Source: Curtobacterium sp. VKM Ac-2922 (GTDB taxonomy: Bacteria; Actinomycetota; Actinomycetes; Actinomycetales; Microbacteriaceae). From it: a stretch of 59,532 nt of DNA. Below, one piece after another: positions 53,006-59,532 of this stretch. A program made the position numbers and the translations under genes. The stretch's first letter is position 1. Every line of letters begins with the position of its first letter. The stretch is taken from assembly GCF_022815645.1 (NCBI RefSeq), contig NZ_JALGRO010000005.1, positions 189,199 to 248,730 of the forward strand, written 5' to 3'. The notes beneath the pieces are model-generated. The model did no database searches and was not told the origin of the DNA. It worked only from the letters and a program-made list of their open reading frames with translations.

Positions 53006-54649
53006 ATGACTGCTGTCTCGTCGCCCCCCGCGACCACCGAGAAGAAGCCGTGGCCAGCCCTCTGGGCCCTGGTCGTCGGGTTCTTCATGATCCTCGTCGA
53101 CTCCACGATCGTCTCCGTGGCCACCCCGACCATCGCCCAGAAGCTCGCCGCCGACATCAACAGCGTGATCTGGGTGACCAGCGCCTACCTGTTGGCGTAC
53201 GCCGTCCCGCTGCTGATCACCGGCCGGCTGGGTGACCGCTTCGGCCCCAAGGTCATGTACCAGATCGGGCTCGTGGTCTTCACGCTCGCCAGCCTGTGGT
53301 GCGGGTTCTCCGGCTCGATCGAGACCCTGATCATCGCCCGCGTCGTGCAGGGTCTCGGCGCCGCGATGATGACGCCGCAGACCATGGCCGTCATCACGCG
53401 CATCTTCCCGCCGCAGAACCGCGGCGCCGCGATGGGCCTGTGGGGTGCCGTCGCCGGTGTCGCTTCGCTCGTCGGCCCGATCCTCGGCGGCCTGCTCGTC
53501 GACGGCTTCGGCTGGGAGTGGATCTTCTTCGTCAACGTGCCCGTGGGTGTCGTCGCGTTCGTCCTCGCGCAGCGCTTCGTGCCGTCGTTCGAGCGCCACG
53601 GCCACCGCTTCGACGTGCTCGGCATCGTCCTGAGCGCCGTCGGGCTCTTCCTGCTCGTCTTCGGCATCCAAGAGGGCGAGACCTACGACTGGGGCGTCAT
53701 CACGGGCGTCATCTCGGTCTGGTCGCTCATCATCACCGGCATCGTCGTGCTGGTCGCCTTCGTGGTGTGGCAGGGCGTGCAGAAGGGCGAGCCGCTGCTG
53801 CCCCTCGGCCTGTTCAAGGACCGCAACTTCACGCTGGCCAACATCGCGATCACGGCCGTCGGCGTGGCGATCTCGTCCTTCGCGCTGCCGATCATGCTCT
53901 GGGCCCAGGACGTCCTGCGCTTCTCGCCCACCCAGGCCGCACTGCTGCTCGTGCCGCAGGCCGTCATCGCCGCCGGGCTCTCGCCGCTCGTCGGCAAGAA
54001 GCTCACCGTGTGGAACCCCCGCTGGGTCGCTGCGTTCGGTCTCGCCTGCTTCTCGGGTGGCCTGTTCTGGTTCGGTGCGCTGCTGTCGTCGGGCGCCGAC
54101 TGGGGCTGGACGCTCCTGCCGAGCGCGCTCCTCGGTCTCGCCAACGCCTGCATGTGGGGCCCGCTGTCCGTCTCGGCGACGCGCAACCTGCCGCCGAAGC
54201 TCGCCGGTGCCGGTTCGGGTGTCTACAACACCACCCGGCAGATCGGTGCCGTGCTGGGCTCCGCGGGCATCGCGGCGCTGATCGAGTCCCGCATCACGGC
54301 GAACTTCCCGGCACAGTCGGGTGGCACGTCCACCGGCGGCGCCGAGCAGCAGGTCGGCGCACTCCCCGCGTTCCTGCAGCAGCCGTTCGCCACGGCGATG
54401 GGTCAGTCGCTCGTGCTGCCGGCCGTGGTGCTGGTCGTCGCGATCGTCGCGGCGCTGTTCCTGGCGAAGCCGAAGCAGACCGTCGCCTGGAGCCAGACCG
54501 GGTCCGTCGCGACCCAGCCCGGCGCCCCTGCCGACGGCCCCGCGGCCCCCGCCGGGCACGGAGCCCACGCCGCAGCGCCCGCGCCCGCCTCGCCCGAAGA
54601 GGAACTCGCCGTGGTCGACCACCACGGCCGCCACTCCGGCGCCGAGTAG
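53006..54649 (+). CDS. DHA2-family (14-helix) drug efflux transporter
   Basis: A 547-residue MFS proton-drug antiporter like EmrB/QacA. ILVDSTIVSVATPTI (motif D1, about 29-43), GRLGDRFGPK (motif A, about 73-82) and GGLLVDGFGWEWIFFVNVPVG (motif C and the loop after it) are present. Fourteen helices can be counted. The C-terminus is a long Pro/Ala/His-rich cytoplasmic tail (about 500-547). ATG 53006 has AAGGAAA upstream. Expected PadR control. Substrate unknown. Confidence 0.94.
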   Translation: MTAVSSPPATTEKKPWPALWALVVGFFMILVDSTIVSVATPTIAQKLAADINSVIWVTSAYLLAYAVPLLITGRLGDRFGPKVMYQIGLVVFTLASLWCGFSGSIETLIIARVVQGLGAAMMTPQTMAVITRIFPPQNRGAAMGLWGAVAGVASLVGPILGGLLVDGFGWEWIFFVNVPVGVVAFVLAQRFVPSFERHGHRFDVLGIVLSAVGLFLLVFGIQEGETYDWGVITGVISVWSLIITGIVVLVAFVVWQGVQKGEPLLPLGLFKDRNFTLANIAITAVGVAISSFALPIMLWAQDVLRFSPTQAALLLVPQAVIAAGLSPLVGKKLTVWNPRWVAAFGLACFSGGLFWFGALLSSGADWGWTLLPSALLGLANACMWGPLSVSATRNLPPKLAGAGSGVYNTTRQIGAVLGSAGIAALIESRITANFPAQSGGTSTGGAEQQVGALPAFLQQPFATAMGQSLVLPAVVLVVAIVAALFLAKPKQTVAWSQTGSVATQPGAPADGPAAPAGHGAHAAAPAPASPEEELAVVDHHGRHSGAE

Positions 54650-54662
54650 CCCGCACGCCCGT

Positions 54663-54694
54663 ACGCCCCCGACCGCACCCGCGGCCGGGGGCGT
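54663..54694 (+). terminator. Hairpin terminator after the efflux gene
   Basis: Arms 54663-54675 and 54682-54694 pair with one mismatch, loop CACCCG. It precedes a cluster of palindromes. Confidence 0.75.
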
Positions 54695-54732
54695 CGTCGT
54701 GCGTTTGCGCGCGCGAACAGCCCGGCGGCGTT

Positions 54733-54878
54733 CTGTCGCTTACGCGTAAGCGACAGTTCGGCGCGAACAGTCGGGCGCGAACTGTCGCTTTCGCGAGTCG
54801 GCCGCCCGGCTCCTCCGCCGAAGCGACAGATCGGCGCGAACAGTCGGCAGCGCTCTGTCGCTTTCGCGAAGGCGACAG
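54733..54878. repeat. REP-like palindrome cluster (CTGTCGC...GCGACAG)
   Basis: A perfect 24-nt palindrome at 54733-54756 and a one-mismatch copy at 54855-54878, with partial copies between (CTGTCGCTTTCGCGA at 54782; GAAGCGACAG at 54819). GGCGCGAACAGTCGG occurs in more than one spacer. They sit between convergent genes, a usual place for REP elements, and are unrelated in core sequence to the 59-bp element. Confidence 0.75.
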
Positions 54879-54944
54879 TTCGGCCCGAAGGCGACACGTC
54901 GGCGCGACGGCGACGGGCCCGCTCGCGCCCGACGGCACCTGCCG

Positions 54945-55763
54945 TCAGCGGCGGCGCTGCAGGTGCTCGCGGGTCAGCGCGTCCATCTCGTCGTCGGACA
55001 GGGCGTCGACGGCGCGGGCCTCGCGGCGGTCGGTCCGCTGCCACCGTACGAACAGCGAGATCAGCACGGGGATGTCCGCGACCTCGGCGATGAACCACAG
55101 CAGGTCGCCCGCCAGGTGCTGGTCGCGCAGGGGCGACGGGAACCACGCGGGGCCCGAGGCCATCACGGTCGCCCCGTCGAGCACGTGGTTCGTGATGCGC
55201 AGCACGATGCCGGGGATCGCGTCGAGCATGAGCTCCACGAAGGCCAGCAGGAACTCCGCCGTGACGAACGTCGACGACCGCAGCAGCCCCGGTTCGGACA
55301 GCGGCGCGAGCAGCCCGAACCCGAGCACCGGCACCAGGACCGTGATCGCGACAGCCCACACCGGGGACTCGCGGATCGTCGCCGACAGGGGTGTCAGCAG
55401 CAGGCAGAACAGCGTCAGCGCGACCAGGGGCGAGACGATCGCGGTGCCGAGCACGCGCACCGGACGCGACCGCATGACCGCGGTGGCCGCGTCGGCCAGG
55501 CGGGCGGGGCCTCCTGTCCGGAGCAGCGCGATCGGGGCACCGATCGCGGCGAACGTGGGCACCGCGAAGAACAGCAGTGCCAGCCGCAGCACGAACGCCC
55601 ACCGCAGCATCTGGTCGTACACGCCGACGATCCCGAACTGCAGCACGCCGAACAGCGCCAGCGCGCCGACGAACGACAGCGTGCGCCACCAGGGCCACGT
55701 GGCTCGGCGGCGGTGGGCCCCGACGACCCACCAGCCGTACGCGACCGCCGCGACCACGATCAT
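54945..55763 (-). CDS. CtaG-like cytochrome oxidase assembly membrane protein
   Basis: A 272-residue (from ATG 55763) seven-helix protein like the caa3-type CtaG group, linked to copper delivery to cytochrome oxidase. YDQMLRWAFVLRLALLFFAV, LDAIPGIVLRITNHVLD and AGDLLWFIAEVADIPVLI are typical. In frame upstream lie about 20 more residues with good fit (PSEFWSIWHLDPLAVV) but no ATG, GTG or TTG. AGGAGG stands 6 nt before an ACG. Either an ACG is used, or a base change removed the true start. Confidence 0.85.
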   Translation of the reverse strand: MIVVAAVAYGWWVVGAHRRRATWPWWRTLSFVGALALFGVLQFGIVGVYDQMLRWAFVLRLALLFFAVPTFAAIGAPIALLRTGGPARLADAATAVMRSRPVRVLGTAIVSPLVALTLFCLLLTPLSATIRESPVWAVAITVLVPVLGFGLLAPLSEPGLLRSSTFVTAEFLLAFVELMLDAIPGIVLRITNHVLDGATVMASGPAWFPSPLRDQHLAGDLLWFIAEVADIPVLISLFVRWQRTDRREARAVDALSDDEMDALTREHLQRRR

Positions 55764-55924
55764 GACGACCGCGAGCGGATCGAGGTGCCAGATGCTCCAG
55801 AACTCGGACGGTGACGGCGTGGTGGGCCTCCTGGATCACACGGTGCGGGCGCGCTGCACGTTCATCCTCGGCCCGCGGGGGACCGATGCCGCTCGGAGCC
55901 GGAGCCGATCCGGTGAGAACGGGT

Positions 55925-57217
55925 TCAGATCCGCGTGACGCCCGCCGCCGGGACCGTCCGGGACAGCAGCCAGACCCCGATCGGGACCAGTACCGCACCC
56001 AGGAGCGCGACCCCGAGCGACAGGTGCAGCTGCATCACGACGAACGCCGGGCCGACCGTGCACAGGACCGCGACGGCGAGTATGGGCCAGGCGGGACGGT
56101 CGGCGCCGGGGACCAGGCGGGGGAGCGGCCGGTCGAACCAGCGCAGCCCCCGCGCCACCGCCAACGCCGTTGCGAGCACCACCACCACGGCCACGGCCCG
56201 GGTCGCCCACCACGTCGCCGAACCGGGCGCCGGGAACGGGATGCCGATGAACAGGGCGATGCCGTTGAGAGCGATGAACAGGGGCAGGTGCCACAGGTAG
56301 ATCGTCATGCCGTCGCGGCCGAGCAGGAACACGACGCCCTGCGCCGCACGGGTGCGCATGAGCCGGGTGAGCGGCGCGTGCACGACCTGCACCAGGCACA
56401 CCTGTGCCACGGCGAGCAGGGCCAGCGGGAGCATCGGCGGGTTGAGGTCCTGCAGCATGTCCGGCGACCAGAGCCCGACGAGCGTGATCGCGATGGTGAC
56501 CGCGTACGTCAGGACGGCGACGGCGGCGAGCCGTGCGCGCGAGCGCTGCCGGAACCAGCCGTCCGCCCACAGGAACCCGAGCTGCTGCGCGAACAGCCAC
56601 ACGGGGCCGAGGTTGAGCAGCCCGACGTCGGCGACCCCGGTGGACAGGCGGACCGCGTCGACCACGCCCGCCAGCAGCAGGAGTGCGCCCAGGGTGCGCC
56701 ACGGAGCGCGGGCGTGCAGGCGTGCCATCAGCGGCACGCAGCACTGGGTGATGCCGTAGGCGGCGAGGAACCACAGCGGCGACCCGATGCCGAACGCCAC
56801 GGTCGCCAGCAGGTCGGCCGGTGTGCCCAGGGCCGTGGCGACCCCGAGCCCCAGCGCGAGCACGACCAGCAGCGGGACCGCCGGGCGGAACAACCGCACC
56901 AGCCGGGTCGCGGTCCAGTCGCGGGCGCCCCCGCCGCGGGCCACGGTGCTGCGCCACCCGACCGCACTGGCGAACCCGCCGACCACGAAGAACAGCGGCA
57001 TCACCTGCCCGACCCAGGTGGCCGGCACGTACCAGTCCGCCTGCTGCAGGGGACTGGTGACGCGGATGCCGGCGTCGTCGGCGGCGATCCCGACCATCGT
57101 GACGTGCACGACGACGACGAGGACGACGCACGCCGTCCGGATGAGGTCGACGACCAGGTCTCGCTGCGCGATGATCCCCCGGACGTCCACGCGGGTCTGC
57201 GCCTGCTGAGTGGACAT
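55925..57217 (-). CDS. Acyltransferase family 3 membrane protein
   Basis: A 430-residue protein with about ten helices, of the acyltransferase-3 family that moves acyl groups onto surface sugars or other acceptors. The conserved R-x-His pair is RDLVVDLIRTACVVL...VHV (about 19-38). MPLFFVVGGFASAVGW follows, and DGMTIYLWHLPLFI is typical. It stands alone. Substrate unknown; modification of a surface glycan is possible. Confidence 0.9.
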   Translation of the reverse strand: MSTQQAQTRVDVRGIIAQRDLVVDLIRTACVVLVVVVHVTMVGIAADDAGIRVTSPLQQADWYVPATWVGQVMPLFFVVGGFASAVGWRSTVARGGGARDWTATRLVRLFRPAVPLLVVLALGLGVATALGTPADLLATVAFGIGSPLWFLAAYGITQCCVPLMARLHARAPWRTLGALLLLAGVVDAVRLSTGVADVGLLNLGPVWLFAQQLGFLWADGWFRQRSRARLAAVAVLTYAVTIAITLVGLWSPDMLQDLNPPMLPLALLAVAQVCLVQVVHAPLTRLMRTRAAQGVVFLLGRDGMTIYLWHLPLFIALNGIALFIGIPFPAPGSATWWATRAVAVVVVLATALAVARGLRWFDRPLPRLVPGADRPAWPILAVAVLCTVGPAFVVMQLHLSLGVALLGAVLVPIGVWLLSRTVPAAGVTRI

Positions 57218-57291
57218 GGCGTGACGCTACCGGGCGGTCGGCGGTTCCCAGGCGCTGTCCAGCCGATCGCGACCGAACCGTGACACATTGT

Positions 57292-57316
57292 ATTCCGGTA
57301 CGGGAATGCATCCCGT
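57292..57316. promoter_or_regulatory. Overlapping palindromes between acyltransferase and Fur genes
   Basis: ATTCC-GGTACG-GGAAT (57292-57307) overlaps ACGGGA-ATGCA-TCCCGT (57300-57316). It is in the 156-bp divergent gap. TTGAATGTTGCAA, just before the fur ribosome site, is a second candidate for metal- or peroxide-dependent control. Confidence 0.5.
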
Positions 57317-57373
57317 CACGTCATGTCGTGTAAGGTCATGCTTGTCTTGAATGTTGCAAAAGAAGGGGGAGTC

Positions 57374-57820
57374 ATGGACGTCGACGCCACGCTGCTCCGC
57401 ACTGCGGGCCTCCGGGTGACGACCCCGCGTCTGGCGGTGCTGCGGGCGACCGAGACCATGCCGCACGCCACGGCCGACGACATCGTCACCGCGCTCGCCG
57501 CTGAACTCCCCACCACCAGTCACCAGGCGGTGTACGGCGTCCTGGCAGCGCTGACCGGGGTCGGCCTCGTGCGACGGATCGAGCCCGCCGGCAGCCCGGC
57601 TCGCTACGAGCGACGCACCGGCGACAACCACCACCACGTCGTCTGCACCCTGTGCGGCGCCGTCCAGGACGTCGACTGCGCCGTCGGGCACGCGCCGTGC
57701 CTGACCCCGTCCGAGACCCACGGTTTCGCCGTCACCACCGCCGAGGTCACGTACTGGGGGATCTGCGAGCAGTGCGCCGCGGCCGAACGCGACGACACGG
57801 ACGCCGTGCCGACGGCCTGA
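57374..57820 (+). CDS. Fur-family metalloregulator (FurA/PerR-like) of the catalase gene
   Basis: A 148-residue regulator. The winged helix has GLRVTTPRLAVL and HATADDIVTALAAELP. The HHHVVCTLCG and CEQCA pairs make the structural zinc site. Its gene directly precedes the catalase, as furA-katG or perR-katA in other actinobacteria, so peroxide sensing is the likely role (inference). ATG 57374 has AAGGGGGAG upstream. Confidence 0.92.
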   Translation: MDVDATLLRTAGLRVTTPRLAVLRATETMPHATADDIVTALAAELPTTSHQAVYGVLAALTGVGLVRRIEPAGSPARYERRTGDNHHHVVCTLCGAVQDVDCAVGHAPCLTPSETHGFAVTTAEVTYWGICEQCAAAERDDTDAVPTA

Positions 57821-57951
57821 CCGGCTGACGGCGGCGCAGCACCAGCGCCGCCGCGGACCGCCCCGCCCCGCCCCGCGCACCCGCGCCTGGCCTGCCTGAC
57901 GCCACCCCGAACCACCCTGACCGAACCAACCGTTCCACCCAAGGAGGAACC

Positions 57952-59481
57952 GTGTCCGACCAGCACACGACCGACGACCGCCCCGCCGGCGTCCCCGTCA
58001 CCACCACCAACAGCGGCGCTCCCGTCGCCAGCGACCAGCACTCGATGGGTGTGGGCGCCGACGGGCCCCTCGCCCTGCACGACCACTACCTGGTCGAGAA
58101 GCTCGCCCAGTTCAACCGTGAGCGGGTCCCGGAGCGCGTCGTGCACGCCAAGGGCGGCGGCGCGTTCGGCACCTTCACGGTCACGCAGGACGTCAGTCGC
58201 TACACCCGCGCCGCGTTCCTGCAGCCCGGGCAGCAGACCGAGATGCTCGCGCGCTTCTCGAGCGTCGCCGGCGAGCAGGGCTCCCCGGACACCTGGCGCG
58301 ACCCCCGCGGCTTCGCGCTGAAGTTCTACACGTCCGAGGGCAACTACGACCTGGTCGGCAACAACACCCCGGTCTTCTTCATCCGCGACGGCATCAAGTT
58401 CCCGGACTTCATCCGCTCGCAGAAGCGCCTGCCCGGCTCGCACCTGCGCGACCACGACATGCAGTGGGACTTCTGGACCCTGTCGCCCGAGTCGGCGCAC
58501 CAGGTCACCTGGCTGATGGGCGACCGCGGCCTGCCGTCGAGCTGGCGGCACATGGACGGCTTCAGCTCGCACACCTACCAGTGGATCAACGCCGAGGGCG
58601 AGCGCTTCTGGGTCAAGTACCACTTCATCACCGAGCAGGGCCACGAGACCCTGACGCAGCAGGACGCCGACCGCATCGCCGGCGAGGACGCGGACTTCCA
58701 CATCCGCGACCTGCGCGAGGCCATCGACCGCGGCGACCACCCGCGCTGGACCCTCAAGGTGCAGGTCATGCCGTACGAGGACGCCGCCAGCTACCGCTTC
58801 AACCCGTTCGACCTGACGAAGGTGTGGCCGCACGCGGACTACCCGCTCATCGAGGTCGGCACGATGGAGCTCAACCGCAACCCGGAGAACTACTTCGCGC
58901 AGATCGAGCAGGCCACCTTCGCGCCGTCGAACTTCGTGCCCGGCATCGCGGCGAGCCCGGACAAGATGCTCCTGGCGCGCATCTTCAGCTACGCGGACGC
59001 CCACCGCTACCGCGTCGGCACGAACCACGCGCAGCTGCCGGTGAACGCCCCGAAGAACCAGGTGCACTCGTACTCGAAGGACGGCGCGATGCGCTTCGAC
59101 TTCCAGCAGGCCGAGGTGCCCGTGTACGCGCCGAACTCGCTCGGCGGTGCCCACGCCGACGCCACCGCCACGGACGACGTCCCCGGCTGGGAGTCCGACG
59201 GCGCGCTGCAGCGTGCGGCCGCGACGCTGCACCCCGAGGACGACGACTTCGGCCAGGCCGGCACCCTGGTGCGCGAGGTCCTGGACGACGCCGCCCGCGA
59301 GCGACTGGTCGGCAACATCGCCGGGCACGTCTCGAAGGTGACGCGCGACGACCTGCGTGAGCGGGTGTTCGCGTACTGGACCAACGTCGATGCCGACCTG
59401 GGTGCGCGCGTGCGCGCCGCAGTCGTGCCGAGCGCGCCGGGTTCGAACGAGGACCCGGAGAAGGTGGCGGTCGAGGTCTAG
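57952..59481 (+). CDS. katA: Monofunctional haem catalase (small subunit)
   Basis: Breaks hydrogen peroxide to water and oxygen. It has 509 residues, the size of clade 3/1 small-subunit enzymes. The active-site segment is [14 protein letters not shown] (His about 66), an Asn in GNNTPVFF near 139, and the haem-ligand signature [14 protein letters not shown] (Tyr about 347). GTG 57952 has AAGGAGGA upstream. It is 131 bp after the Fur-family gene and probably under its control. Confidence 0.97.
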   Translation: MSDQHTTDDRPAGVPVTTTNSGAPVASDQHSMGVGADGPLALHDHYLVEKLAQFNRERVPERVVHAKGGGAFGTFTVTQDVSRYTRAAFLQPGQQTEMLARFSSVAGEQGSPDTWRDPRGFALKFYTSEGNYDLVGNNTPVFFIRDGIKFPDFIRSQKRLPGSHLRDHDMQWDFWTLSPESAHQVTWLMGDRGLPSSWRHMDGFSSHTYQWINAEGERFWVKYHFITEQGHETLTQQDADRIAGEDADFHIRDLREAIDRGDHPRWTLKVQVMPYEDAASYRFNPFDLTKVWPHADYPLIEVGTMELNRNPENYFAQIEQATFAPSNFVPGIAASPDKMLLARIFSYADAHRYRVGTNHAQLPVNAPKNQVHSYSKDGAMRFDFQQAEVPVYAPNSLGGAHADATATDDVPGWESDGALQRAAATLHPEDDDFGQAGTLVREVLDDAARERLVGNIAGHVSKVTRDDLRERVFAYWTNVDADLGARVRAAVVPSAPGSNEDPEKVAVEV

Positions 59482-59482
59482 A

Positions 59483-59532
<50 letters not shown>

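Noticed and set aside
53296..55938. An 880-codon plus-strand frame across the efflux gene, palindromes and CtaG-like gene
   Set aside because: Runs in the wrong frame of the efflux gene, then through a terminator and REP cluster. No protein features.

Overview
The window is one high-GC stretch of actinobacterial DNA. GTG and TTG starts are common, and many genes carry a -10 hexamer six bases before the start codon (leaderless). The gene set is class E (LAxTG) sortase substrate, small-type PurL, DUF4012, YhgE/Pip and a fucose-type exopolysaccharide locus. This fits Microbacteriaceae, and Curtobacterium is my best guess from gene style alone (inference). The window begins with about 35 C and ends with about 30 G, so it looks like a whole contig with homopolymer artefacts at both ends. 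I saw no rRNA, tRNA, CRISPR array, transposase or phage gene.

1-13.7 kb: L,D-transpeptidase, methyltransferase plus HAD phosphatase, TetR regulator, small membrane protein, TrmH-type methyltransferase and LacI regulator. Next is a translationally coupled operon on the minus strand of TetR, a degenerate ABC-ATPase-like protein and YhgE/Pip. It is followed by a large secreted subtilase. 13.7-19.8 kb: purA coupled to a low-molecular-weight tyrosine phosphatase, an unknown 106-residue protein with an elaborate promoter, a 155-bp tandem repeat array, an exported esterase, a membrane PP2C/SpoIIE phosphatase and a CPBP protease.

19.9-37.4 kb: an exopolysaccharide locus. It contains a Wzz/tyrosine autokinase, an Asp-box membrane protein, a WbaP-like initiating transferase, WecG, two GT4 enzymes, an acetyltransferase, a Wzx-like flippase, an inverted pair (O-antigen ligase/polymerase and GT2), a pyruvyltransferase, gmd, fcl, DUF4012 and an LAFTG wall-anchored protein. 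The product is inferred to be a fucose-containing polymer, possibly acetylated and pyruvylated. Base composition drops between about 23.7 and 32.4 kb, covering the variable genes only and breaking near the end of the initiating transferase and just before gmd.

37.4-59.5 kb: a paralogue of the unknown 106-residue protein with the same promoter layout, VanZ, SRAP, two related membrane proteins, Ohr, YchJ-like, SDR, aroE, a siderophore-binding lipoprotein behind an IdeR/DtxR-like box, DUF1304, chorismate mutase plus lactonase, purS-purQ-purL plus a 2-hydroxyacid dehydrogenase, PadR plus a DHA2 efflux pump, CtaG-like protein, an acyltransferase, and a Fur-family regulator with catalase.

The most unusual signals are: (i) two paralogous unknown small proteins whose promoters share a far-upstream ATGTACCCCGA exactly 165 bp before the start codon, a CCGTGAATCCACGG palindrome, a -10 region and a leader; (ii) an ABC-ATPase-like protein that has lost all its nucleotide-binding motifs, kept in an overlapping operon; (iii) a 59-bp repeat element at three loci, once as a 4-copy tandem; and (iv) a composition-shifted capsule cassette.
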